From positions 580,338-644,337 of the forward strand of contig DFEY01000003.1 of assembly GCA_002369135.1 (NCBI GenBank): a stretch of 64,000 bases of DNA. Reading direction: 5' to 3'. The notes under the pieces are model-generated. The model worked only from the letters and a program-made list of their open reading frames with translations. It searched no databases and had not been told where the DNA came from. The DNA comes from Lachnospira sp. UBA3790 (GTDB lineage Bacteria > Bacillota > Clostridia > Lachnospirales > Lachnospiraceae). Within the stretch, counting starts at the first letter, position 1; each line of letters starts with the position of its first letter. Of the stretch, positions 25,571 to 33,779 are shown in pieces. Position numbers and translations under genes: made by a program.

Positions 25571-25930
25571 TTACATAGTCGCAAGAACTGCGCCTGATTC
25601 AAACTCACTACCAACTTCCACTTTGATACTAGCAATTGTACCGTCCTGTGGAGCTACAACAGAGTTTTCCATCTTCATAGCTTCAAATACCATAATAGTA
25701 TCGCCCTTGCTTACTTGCTCTCCTGCCTTAATCTTTATAGACATAACTTTACCTGGCATTGGAGCCTTGATTTGAACATCACCATCGTTTCCAGATGCAA
25801 CTGGTGCAGGTGCTTCTACTGGTGGAGCTGCTGGTCCCGGTGCACTAACTGAAGCGCTAGCAACTTCTCCTTTTTCCTCAACTGTTACGTCGTAAGCTTT
25901 TCCATTTACTGTAATTGTATAACTCTTCAT
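25571..25930 (-). CDS. Biotin carboxyl carrier protein of the decarboxylase complex
   Basis: 119 residues: an N-terminal domain (KSYTITVNGKAYDVTVEE), a Pro/Ala-rich linker (about 30-47) and a C-terminal biotinyl domain. The biotinylated lysine is in VFEAMKMENSVVAP. This is the layout of MmdC/GcdC or the 1.3S transcarboxylase subunit. Start chosen at the ATG 8 nt after GGAGG; a TTG start five codons upstream overlaps that site. It lies 37 nt before oadB. Confidence 0.95.
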   Translation of the reverse strand: MKSYTITVNGKAYDVTVEEKGEVASASVSAPGPAAPPVEAPAPVASGNDGDVQIKAPMPGKVMSIKIKAGEQVSKGDTIMVFEAMKMENSVVAPQDGTIASIKVEVGSEFESGAVLATM

Positions 25931-25953
25931 TTTGTTATCCTCCAAAATACTTA

Positions 25954-26691
25954 TTATCTTCTCTTTATTGATCTAACTACAAAACTATCTGTAGATTTTT
26001 TCTCTAGTGATGCGATGGCTGCTGTAACTACTGCCACAAGTTCGCTATCATCCACTTCCTCTTTTGGCTTTTGAACCGTATCAAATGATCTAGGTCCCGT
26101 ATCCATCTTTTTCTTTCTTTTAATTATCTTTTTAACTTTAGGGAACAAGTTAAAACATGAAATCACTAAGAAGATGAATATCAAAACTGCAAATACAGTT
26201 CCCATACCTATCAAAGTGTTTGAACCAGCTTGAACTAGTTTCTCACCTGTAGAATATTTAGCATCAAATGTCATTTCATATAATGTTATTGCATTGTGAT
26301 TTTCTTCATCGAATTTATACAATGATGTAACTGTGGCATCTCTCTTTGTACAATCAAGTGTGGTTGTTACATCGATCTCACCATTTACATAGCTACACTC
26401 TGTATCCTTCTTTATAGATATAATCTTGCCACATTCTTTGTGAAATTTCTTAACAGTGTCTTCTAACTTTTTCTCGAGTCTTTCTTGATCAAGTGCGTAT
26501 TTGGATTGATCAATGTTTCGTGATCGTTTATAAAGGTTAGGATTTTTCTCATAAGCATTTGCCACAAGATTGATCTGTATTTCACGAAGATCTTTTTCAT
26601 CATATGCAGTTTTATCATTATTTTTCTTACATCCTACTAGGCACAAACATAATGCCATACAAACGCAAGAAAGATATATAATTCGTTTCAT
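25954..26691 (-). CDS. OadG-like lipoprotein with transmembrane anchor
   Basis: 245 residues. The N-terminal signal MKRIIYLSCVCMALCLCLVGC ends in a lipobox (LVGC). An outside domain of about 140 residues follows, then a hydrophobic segment (GMGTVFAVLIFIFLVISCFN, about 178-197), a basic stretch and a cytoplasmic tail ending ELVAVVTAAIASLEKK and SFVVRSIKRR, which resembles the C-terminus of OadG-type gamma subunits. The ATG follows the upstream stop by one base with the Shine-Dalgarno in the last codons of that gene. It probably anchors the soluble carboxyltransferases to OadB. The function of the extracellular domain is unknown. Confidence 0.82.
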   Translation of the reverse strand: MKRIIYLSCVCMALCLCLVGCKKNNDKTAYDEKDLREIQINLVANAYEKNPNLYKRSRNIDQSKYALDQERLEKKLEDTVKKFHKECGKIISIKKDTECSYVNGEIDVTTTLDCTKRDATVTSLYKFDEENHNAITLYEMTFDAKYSTGEKLVQAGSNTLIGMGTVFAVLIFIFLVISCFNLFPKVKKIIKRKKKMDTGPRSFDTVQKPKEEVDDSELVAVVTAAIASLEKKSTDSFVVRSIKRR

Positions 26692-26692
26692 C

Positions 26693-28030
26693 TTAAATCT
26701 CCTTTGTATAAAGCATCTCAAATGCTCCAATTAGGTATTTTCTAGTATCAATTGGTTCAATAATTGAATCAATATAACCTCTAGCAGCAACATTCTGAAT
26801 GTTACCTTGAAGTTTATCGAATTCACTAACCTTACTGCTGTCGCCATACATAACCTCAGCAGCCTTCTTAGGCTCCATTACTGAAACCTTTGCCTTAGGC
26901 CAAGCATAAACCATATCAGCACCTAAAGCTTTTGAATTCATAATCATATATCCACTTCCAACAGCTTTGCCAACTATCAAGTTAACCTTTGGAACTGTAG
27001 CATTTGAGAATGCAAATACAAGATTTGATGCTTCACTCACACCATCCTTTTCAGTCTCAAAACTTGAATCGAAACCTTCACAGTTTGTCAAAGTCAAAAT
27101 TGGAAGTCCAAGTGAGTCGCAGGTAATAACAAAGTCTGACGCTTTCTTAAGTCCATCAGTTGTAAACTTGTTTTGACCGTCAAATTCTTTATTTGCAACT
27201 ACACCTATTGTTGCACCATTTAATTTAATAAATGCTGTAACAATATCTTCTGAATAATCTTTCTTAACTTCTATAACAAAACCATCATCTGATAGTTCTT
27301 TAATAACATTGATTGGATTAGAAACTTTTTCTTCTATATCTACTCCGCGGTTAAGATTATCTGTCACATCTACATCTACTGCAGGAACTGATGAGTTAGA
27401 TGGGATAGTTGAAATCAAGTTTCTAACACTTGTATAAATCTGACTTTCAGGAAGAACAAAGTCTACATTACCAACTTCTGCCTGGTACTTTGCAGAAGAA
27501 CTATCAACAGTCTTGTTATCTGCAATAGTGTTTGGCGAATTAACAAATAGTTTTGCGCTAGTCTCTTCCATATATGTAAAGTCAGATAATTTAGATAAAA
27601 CACTTAAAGCTCCACCACACTCGCCAAATAACATAGTAATCTGTGGAACAACGCCGTAAGCGTTTGATTGCATAAAATAAATCTGGCCAAAAGCTTCAAG
27701 TGCATCTACCGACTCTTGAACTCTAAAACCAGAACTATCAATAAGACCTATGATAGGTGCTCCCATATCAATGGCCTTGTCATATATATTCATAATCTTC
27801 TTTGCATGCATCTCACCAATAGAGCCGCCTAATACATCTGGATCTTGGCTGTAAACGAATACTAATTCGCCATTTATTAGTCCATATCCAGTAACTACTC
27901 CGTCTGATGGTGTTTCAGTTTCGTTAACGTTAAAATCGGTGCTTCTAGCCTTAACTAGAGCCCCTATTTCTACAAAACTGTTATCATCAAGAAGATTATT
28001 AATTCTCTCTCTTGCCTTTGTATTGTTCAT
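26693..28030 (-). CDS. MmdA-like acyl-CoA carboxyltransferase (divergent, short)
   Basis: 445-residue crotonase-fold carboxyltransferase, related to methylmalonyl-CoA decarboxylase alpha, PccB and the 12S transcarboxylase subunit. Conserved: TKARERINNLLDDNSF, DGVVTGYGLINGELVFVYSQD, LGGSIGEMHAKKI. Where typical members read DSGGAR and GPCAGG, this protein has DSSGFR and GECGGA, and it is about 60 residues shorter than usual, mostly at the N-terminus. Substrate could be methylmalonyl-CoA, malonyl-CoA or glutaconyl-CoA. First gene of the cluster, GGAGG 8 nt before ATG. The start upstream (TTG) overlaps this site and is rejected. Confidence 0.88.
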   Translation of the reverse strand: MNNTKARERINNLLDDNSFVEIGALVKARSTDFNVNETETPSDGVVTGYGLINGELVFVYSQDPDVLGGSIGEMHAKKIMNIYDKAIDMGAPIIGLIDSSGFRVQESVDALEAFGQIYFMQSNAYGVVPQITMLFGECGGALSVLSKLSDFTYMEETSAKLFVNSPNTIADNKTVDSSSAKYQAEVGNVDFVLPESQIYTSVRNLISTIPSNSSVPAVDVDVTDNLNRGVDIEEKVSNPINVIKELSDDGFVIEVKKDYSEDIVTAFIKLNGATIGVVANKEFDGQNKFTTDGLKKASDFVITCDSLGLPILTLTNCEGFDSSFETEKDGVSEASNLVFAFSNATVPKVNLIVGKAVGSGYMIMNSKALGADMVYAWPKAKVSVMEPKKAAEVMYGDSSKVSEFDKLQGNIQNVAARGYIDSIIEPIDTRKYLIGAFEMLYTKEI

Positions 28031-28086
28031 CGATTTTCCCTCCAAAATTTATGTAAAATTGTTCTGTAACCCAATTTTTACCAACT

Positions 28087-28118
28087 ATTATACTAATACT
28101 TTAGGTGTCAATATTCAA
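28087..28118 (-). promoter_or_regulatory. Candidate promoter of the decarboxylase cluster
   Basis: Minus strand holds TATAAT (28087-28092) with TTGACA only 13 nt upstream (28106-28111), too short for normal use. An alternative pairing is TTGAAT (28113-28118), 17 nt, TAGTAT (28090-28095). Which is used cannot be decided from sequence. Confidence 0.5.
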
Positions 28119-28133
28119 GGTAAACTTTTTACC
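28113..28133. promoter_or_regulatory. Possible operator upstream of the decarboxylase cluster
   Basis: A 12-base copy of ATTCAAGGTAAA (28113-28124) shared with the plsX promoter overlaps a 6-3-6 inverted repeat, GGTAAA / TTTACC (28119-28124 and 28128-28133). An AT-only 16-bp palindrome lies beside it at 28147-28162. Regulatory role inferred. Confidence 0.35.
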
Positions 28134-28175
28134 ATAGTAATTGCATTTTTTATATATAAAAACTGGGGTTAATAA

Positions 28176-30059
28176 TTATAGTTTTTGTACTCTTTTATCT
28201 AACCATTCTTTATTGATTGGCGTAAAGTTTTCATCCTCGAAATAAACCTTGTGCCAAACAAGGAAAACATATACCGTCCAAATCCTTCTGCTATTATCGG
28301 CTTTTCCATTTTTATGATCTTCCATCAATTTTACAAGAATGTCTGTGTTGAAATATTTCTCAGCAGTATCGCTTGTAAGGACTGACAAAACTTTATTATA
28401 GTATTCATCTTCACAAAGCCATACTCTAATAGGAACAGGGAATCCCAATTTCTTTTTATTAGCAGTCTTCTCTGGAATATGTTTCTTAGCCGCTATTCTA
28501 AATGCACGCTTTGTAGCTGTGTCAGTTACTTTATACTCAGTAGGCAATCTCTTAGCATAGTTAAACACTTTAATATCTAAGAAAGGAACTCTAGATTCCA
28601 AACAATGTGCCATACTCATCTTATCTGCTTTTAACAGAATATCGCCTTGTAACCAAAAGTTAATATCTACATATTGCATCTTAGAAATATCGTCTAAGTT
28701 TTTAGCTTTATCGTATGTATGTGCAACCAAATCCTTTGGGGAAATATGTGTAAGTTTAGTTTTTAAAAGTTTTTCTCTATCTTCTACAGAGAACATATTT
28801 GCATTTCCAATAAATCTTTCTTCCACGCTCTTACTTCCACGAATCAAGAAATCTCTTCCTTTAACATCTGGAAGCAACTTTGCAATACCAGCTAAACCTT
28901 TTCTAATAAACTTTGGAATATGCTGATAACCCTTTAGCGAAATAGGCTCATGATAAATGTTGTATCCGCCAAAGAATTCATCAGCCCCTTCGCCTGACAA
29001 TACAACCTTAATCTGTTCTGCTGCCACTTGATCTACAAAGTAAAGTGCTATACAAGATGGGTCCGCCAAAGGCTCATCCATATAGTACATAACTGTCTCA
29101 ATTGAATTGAAATATTCGTCGCTATTAATTGTTTTGCTGAAGTTCTTCTTATTTAATTCCTCTACCAAACCTTCAGCATATCTAATCTCATTGTATTTAC
29201 TTTGTTTATCTAAAAAGCCAACTGTAAATGTTTTATCAGCTGGAAATTCTGAAACAACATAACTAGAATCAACACCACTTGATAAAAGTGATCCAACTTC
29301 CACATCAGCTATCATATGTGCATCTATTGTCTCATGAACTACTTTTTCAATATCTGATACGGTATCATCCAAGTTCTTATCCTTCTTTGGTTTTAACTTT
29401 GGATCAAAATATCTTTGAATATCCAAATTTCCATCTTTCAACTCGAAGTAATGTCCTGCTGGAAGTTTGAATATTCCTTTGAAGAATGTTTCAGGTAAAA
29501 CTGAATATTGGAAACTCAAGTATTGCTCTAGTGCTTCTTCATTCACCTGTCTTTCATATCCTGGAAAATCTAAAATAGATTTGATTTCTGAGCCAAAGAC
29601 AAATGCATTATTTACATTTGCATAATAAAAAGGTTTGATACCAAAATAGTCTCTGGCACCAAACAATGTTTTAGTTTTAGAGTCCCAAATAACAAATGCA
29701 AACATTCCGCGAAGCATTGTTAGGAAATCTTTTCCATATTCTTCGTATCCATGAATCAAACATTCTGTGTCTGAATCATTTGCAAAGGTATGACCTCTGC
29801 GAATCAAATCTTCTCTTAGTTCAAGGTGATTATAAATCTCACCATTGAACACAATAGCCAAATCACCAGTCTCATTATACATGGGCTGAACTCCGTGATT
29901 TAAGTCAATAATGCTAAGACGTCTGTGACCAAGGGCAGCCAAATCATCCACATACATTCCCATATCATCCGGACCTCTGTGAGCGATTCTATCTACCATT
30001 GTCTTTAGAATCTTTTTGCTATCGTTCACTTTTCCAACAAATCCACATATTCCACACAT
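28176..30059 (-). CDS. asnB: Glutamine-dependent asparagine synthetase-like amidotransferase
   Basis: 627 residues: N-terminal class II glutaminase domain (catalytic Cys2 in MCGICGFVG, with RLSIIDL, FNGEIYNH and SDTECLI) and C-terminal synthetase domain with the ATP pyrophosphatase loop LLSSGVDSSYV and GEGADEFFGGY. The enzyme uses glutamine and ATP to amidate aspartate. It is the last gene, 45 nt after murE, in an operon with dapF, murE, scpAB and an LTA synthase. AsnB-type enzymes of B. subtilis, L. plantarum and C. glutamicum (LtsA) amidate meso-DAP in peptidoglycan precursors, so that role is a real alternative here. Confidence 0.92.
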   Translation of the reverse strand: MCGICGFVGKVNDSKKILKTMVDRIAHRGPDDMGMYVDDLAALGHRRLSIIDLNHGVQPMYNETGDLAIVFNGEIYNHLELREDLIRRGHTFANDSDTECLIHGYEEYGKDFLTMLRGMFAFVIWDSKTKTLFGARDYFGIKPFYYANVNNAFVFGSEIKSILDFPGYERQVNEEALEQYLSFQYSVLPETFFKGIFKLPAGHYFELKDGNLDIQRYFDPKLKPKKDKNLDDTVSDIEKVVHETIDAHMIADVEVGSLLSSGVDSSYVVSEFPADKTFTVGFLDKQSKYNEIRYAEGLVEELNKKNFSKTINSDEYFNSIETVMYYMDEPLADPSCIALYFVDQVAAEQIKVVLSGEGADEFFGGYNIYHEPISLKGYQHIPKFIRKGLAGIAKLLPDVKGRDFLIRGSKSVEERFIGNANMFSVEDREKLLKTKLTHISPKDLVAHTYDKAKNLDDISKMQYVDINFWLQGDILLKADKMSMAHCLESRVPFLDIKVFNYAKRLPTEYKVTDTATKRAFRIAAKKHIPEKTANKKKLGFPVPIRVWLCEDEYYNKVLSVLTSDTAEKYFNTDILVKLMEDHKNGKADNSRRIWTVYVFLVWHKVYFEDENFTPINKEWLDKRVQKL

Positions 30060-30104
30060 AATAAACCTTTCTATTATCTAGCCTCTATAAATAATAAAAA
30101 TTGA

Positions 30105-31577
30105 TTACAATACTTTTTTAACCTCATCCTCAGAGATTACTTCGCTAATTAGCGTGCGCTCATCCATTGGATATTTTACGCCTTTAATTTCTTGATAGTC
30201 TTCATGACCTTTGCCGGCCAAAACTATAATATCGCCATCTTTTGCATTCATGATTGCATATCTAATGGCATCTTTTCTATCAGGCACTGTGGCATATTCG
30301 CCGTCCGCCTTTTTAACACCAATCAAAATATCGTTGATGATATCCATTGGCTCTTCAAATCTTGGATTATCAGAAGTAACAACTGTAAAGTCGGCAAGTT
30401 TTGATGAAACCTCACCCATCTCATATCTTCTGTCTTTACTTCTGTTTCCGCCGCAGCCAAAGATAGTAACAATTCGTTTTGGATTATATTCTTTCAAACT
30501 TGTAAGCAAACTCTCCAAACTCATAGCATTGTGTGCATAGTCAATCATAAACACAAATCTATCAGATACTTTCACTATCTCCACACGACCTTTGACGCTG
30601 ATGTCTATAAGCGCCTTTTGTATTACTTCTTTATCATCTGTTAAGTGTGAGCAAATTGCAATTGCACACAAACTGTTGTAAACACTAAATATTCCAGGAA
30701 CATGAATTTCAACTGGCATTTCCATCTTGCCAGTCAAATCATATGAAACACATAGTTTTCCTGGCTTTGTAAATAGTTCAATATTAGTTGCCTTAAAGTC
30801 AGCATCATTTTCAACGCCGTATGTTTCAACATCACATGTGGCACCTTCTAATATTTCTTTTGTATGTTTGTCATCTATATTAACTATAGCGTGCTTGCAC
30901 TGCTTAAATAGCATAGCTTTGCACTGAAGGTAGTGTTCAAAACTTGTATGTTCATTTGGACCAATGTGATCAGGCTCAAGGTTAGTAAAGATGCCATAGT
31001 CAAATGTAAATCCAGCCACTCTATCAAGCATCAACCCTTGGGATGAAACTTCCATGACTACACACTGTATTCCAGCATCAACCATCTTCCTAAAAGCTTC
31101 CTGAATTATGTATGACTCTGGAGTAGTGTTTGCAGTTTTAATAATCTCATCACCATAAACTGCTCCAATAGTTCCGATAAGTCCTGTTTTGATTCCAACA
31201 CTATCGAGAACTGACTTAACCATATATGTGGTTGTAGTTTTACCTTTTGTTCCAGTAATACCAATAGTTGTAATTTGCTCTGCAGGATAATCAAAGTATG
31301 CAGCTGACATACATGCCAATGCTTTTCTAGTGCTCTCGACTTTAACCAAAGTAACATTCTCAGGCACATTTACATCTTCCTGTACCACAATAGCTGCAGC
31401 TCCTTTTTCCACCACGTCATCTACAAAGTCATGTGCATTAAATCCAGCACCTTTGATGCAGACGAAAACATCGCCTTTTTCAACTTTTCTAGAATCGTAG
31501 CAAAGTTTATTAATAGTGATATTTGTATCACCTTGAATTACTTTATATTCAGTTCTCTCTAAGAGTCTTCCTAACAT
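30105..31577 (-). CDS. murE: UDP-MurNAc-tripeptide synthetase MurE, meso-DAP type
   Basis: 490-residue Mur ligase that adds the third residue to UDP-MurNAc-L-Ala-D-Glu. ATP loop GITGTKGKTTTTYMVKS (about 106-122), central domain, and C-terminal motif DNPR at 403-406, which specifies meso-diaminopimelate rather than lysine. The carbamylated-Lys region is around HYLQCKAMLF. The start ATG overlaps the dapF stop by one base. DapF makes the meso-DAP this enzyme uses, so the pair is coherent. Confidence 0.97.
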   Translation of the reverse strand: MLGRLLERTEYKVIQGDTNITINKLCYDSRKVEKGDVFVCIKGAGFNAHDFVDDVVEKGAAAIVVQEDVNVPENVTLVKVESTRKALACMSAAYFDYPAEQITTIGITGTKGKTTTTYMVKSVLDSVGIKTGLIGTIGAVYGDEIIKTANTTPESYIIQEAFRKMVDAGIQCVVMEVSSQGLMLDRVAGFTFDYGIFTNLEPDHIGPNEHTSFEHYLQCKAMLFKQCKHAIVNIDDKHTKEILEGATCDVETYGVENDADFKATNIELFTKPGKLCVSYDLTGKMEMPVEIHVPGIFSVYNSLCAIAICSHLTDDKEVIQKALIDISVKGRVEIVKVSDRFVFMIDYAHNAMSLESLLTSLKEYNPKRIVTIFGCGGNRSKDRRYEMGEVSSKLADFTVVTSDNPRFEEPMDIINDILIGVKKADGEYATVPDRKDAIRYAIMNAKDGDIIVLAGKGHEDYQEIKGVKYPMDERTLISEVISEDEVKKVL

Positions 31578-32413
31578 TATTCTTCAATTTCTCCTTCAAA
31601 GGAAATCTCAGCTGGACCTGTCATGTAAACAGCGTCCTCGCTTGTATCGTACTCAATGTATAGTGTTCCACCAAGTAGTTCAACATACACTTCATTTTCA
31701 GTAAATTCATTAAGGTAAGATGCAACTGCACTTGCACTAGCACCAGTTCCGCAGGCCATAGTCTCGCCAGAACCTCTCTCCCAAACTCTCATCTTAATGT
31801 GATTTTTATCAACCACTTGAACAAACTCAGTATTAATTCTATCTGGGAATAGTTCGTTGTTTTCAAACTCTGGGCCATACTTTTCAATATCGAAGTTTTC
31901 AACATCATCCACAAAAACAACACAGTGTGGATTACCCATTGAAACGCAAGTCATCTTAAATTTCTTACCAGCAACCTTAATTGATTCATCTAGTACTTGT
32001 TCTTTATCAGAAACAACTGGAATCTCAGAAGGTGTAAGAGATGGTTTACCAACATTTACTCTTACTGATTCCACTTTGTCTTCATCATTTACTGATAAGA
32101 ATAATGTTTTAATTCCAGATAATGTCTCAACTGTGACAATTTTTTTGTTTGTCATTTCTTTGTCGTAGACATATTTACCAACACATCTAATTCCGTTACC
32201 ACACATCTTGGCTTCGGATCCATCTGCGTTATAAATGTTCATTCTAAAGTCAGCCTCATTTGATGGATTGATTAAAATAAGTCCATCTGAACCTACTCCA
32301 AAATGTCTGTCACTAACCTTTTTGGATAGTTCTTCAGGTTCATCAATTTCATATACAAATCCATTGATGTAAACGTAATCGTTTCCACAACCTTGCATCT
32401 TTGTAAATTTCAT
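31577..32413 (-). CDS. dapF: Diaminopimelate epimerase
   Basis: Cofactor-free racemisation of LL-DAP to meso-DAP. 278 residues, start MKFTKMQGCGNDYVYINGF, the standard N-terminus. Catalytic cysteines are in AKMCGNGIRCVGKY and ETMACGTGASA. It follows scpB by 31 nt and overlaps murE by one base. It provides the substrate of MurE and also a lysine precursor. Confidence 0.97.
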   Translation of the reverse strand: MKFTKMQGCGNDYVYINGFVYEIDEPEELSKKVSDRHFGVGSDGLILINPSNEADFRMNIYNADGSEAKMCGNGIRCVGKYVYDKEMTNKKIVTVETLSGIKTLFLSVNDEDKVESVRVNVGKPSLTPSEIPVVSDKEQVLDESIKVAGKKFKMTCVSMGNPHCVVFVDDVENFDIEKYGPEFENNELFPDRINTEFVQVVDKNHIKMRVWERGSGETMACGTGASASAVASYLNEFTENEVYVELLGGTLYIEYDTSEDAVYMTGPAEISFEGEIEE

Positions 32414-32444
32414 AACTCTTCTCCTAGTTTTTCCTCACTTTAGA

Positions 32445-33017
32445 TTATTGATCATTTGAAGTGAATACAACTTCGTCTTCCACTTCAGACTTAATTTCGT
32501 TAATAGTATCTGGGTCAAACACTGGTAAAGTATCAGCTGACTGAACGCCAAATCTTCTAAGGAACTCTTCTGTTGTTCCAAATAGCAAAGGACGTCCCGG
32601 AGCATCTAGTCTTCCAACTTCCTCAACTAGTTGATACTCGATAAGTTTATTTACAGCAAAGTCAGATTTTACTCCCCTGATTCTTTCTATCTCTGTCTTT
32701 GTAACAGGTTGTTTATAAGCAACAATAGAAAGTGTTTCCATCAAAACATCCGTAAGCACTTGTCTCTTTGGCTGTTTTGCAACTTTAATTAAAGATTCAT
32801 ATGTCTCAGGTTTCGTACACATTTGAAACGCATTATCTAATTCGATAATCTTCAACCCTCTACCATCTTCTTCATATTCATCTTGTAATTCTTTTACAAT
32901 TTTTCTTACATCAGCAGATTTGATTTCCAATGCTTTTGCAATAACAGGTATCTCAACTGATTCACCCATCGTAAAAAGAATTGATTCAATATCTGCTTTC
33001 ATTTTTTTGTTATCCAT
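32445..33017 (-). CDS. scpB: Segregation and condensation protein B
   Basis: 190-residue winged-helix protein that dimerises and binds ScpA in the SMC complex. Motifs LTDVLMETLSIVAYKQPVTKTEIERIRG and GRPLLFGTTEEFLRRFG are typical. Length is normal. A second Met five codons in (MKADIES) is a possible alternative start because the Shine-Dalgarno before the first ATG is weak. Directly downstream of scpA. Confidence 0.96.
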   Translation of the reverse strand: MDNKKMKADIESILFTMGESVEIPVIAKALEIKSADVRKIVKELQDEYEEDGRGLKIIELDNAFQMCTKPETYESLIKVAKQPKRQVLTDVLMETLSIVAYKQPVTKTEIERIRGVKSDFAVNKLIEYQLVEEVGRLDAPGRPLLFGTTEEFLRRFGVQSADTLPVFDPDTINEIKSEVEDEVVFTSNDQ

Positions 33018-33028
33018 CTTAATAACCC

Positions 33029-33772
33029 CTATTCTATAGATGTAATATAAATATCATCAAAAGTATGTTCCTGTGAGACTTCAATCTCACCAACTTTAAT
33101 CAACTCTAATATGGCCAAGAATGAAACCACTACCTCTATCTTTGACGAAGAGTTCTCTAACAACTGTTTAAAACTACATTTCTTTTTAGTCTTGATAGTG
33201 TGTGAAACAAATTCCATCTTTTCTGGAAGACTAACTTCCTCCATTTCAATTGTTCCAAACTTACTTCTGACAGGATCAATCTTATCAACCTGACGTCTGA
33301 GAACCATTTGGAAAATCTCATTTAGTTTTGAAAGATCGACATCCTTTAGTAGTTTATCCAAATCCACTGGCTGTTTGTATTTCTTTACTTCTTTAGGAAG
33401 CGTCTCTTCCTTGTACAAAGATTTGCCAGCATAGACTTGCATATCACGAAGTTCTTGAGCCGCATGTTTGTACATCTTGTACTCAATTAGCTTCTCTACA
33501 AGTTCAGCTCTCGGGTCAATCTCATTGCCTTCTTCGTCCACTTCCTTAGGAAGAAGCATTCTACTCTTGATATCTATTAGTGTAGCTGCCATTAACAAAA
33601 ACTCACTAGCCATATCCAAGTCTTCTTTAGGCATTTGATTAACATATTCCAAGTATTGGTCAGTAATCTCTACAATTGGAATATCGTAAATATCTATTTT
33701 GTTTTTTTCTATCAAGTGAAGCAACAAGTCCAACGGACCTTCAAACACTTGAAGTTTAAATTCTAGATCCAT
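33029..33772 (-). CDS. scpA: Segregation and condensation protein A
   Basis: 247-residue kleisin that bridges the SMC heads. N-terminal FEGPLDLLLHLIEKNKIDIYDIPI is diagnostic, followed by MASEFLLMAATLIDIKSRMLLP; the C-terminal winged helix is about 170-245. It starts 7 nt after the LTA synthase stop with AGGTG as Shine-Dalgarno. Its SMC partner is encoded at 4838-8416. Confidence 0.96.
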   Translation of the reverse strand: MDLEFKLQVFEGPLDLLLHLIEKNKIDIYDIPIVEITDQYLEYVNQMPKEDLDMASEFLLMAATLIDIKSRMLLPKEVDEEGNEIDPRAELVEKLIEYKMYKHAAQELRDMQVYAGKSLYKEETLPKEVKKYKQPVDLDKLLKDVDLSKLNEIFQMVLRRQVDKIDPVRSKFGTIEMEEVSLPEKMEFVSHTIKTKKKCSFKQLLENSSSKIEVVVSFLAILELIKVGEIEVSQEHTFDDIYITSIE

Positions 33773-33779
33773 ACTTCAC

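Noticed and set aside
28106..28111. TTGACA as the definite -35 of the decarboxylase operon
   Set aside because: It is only 13 nt from the TATAAT; an alternative pairing exists, so it is reported only as a candidate.
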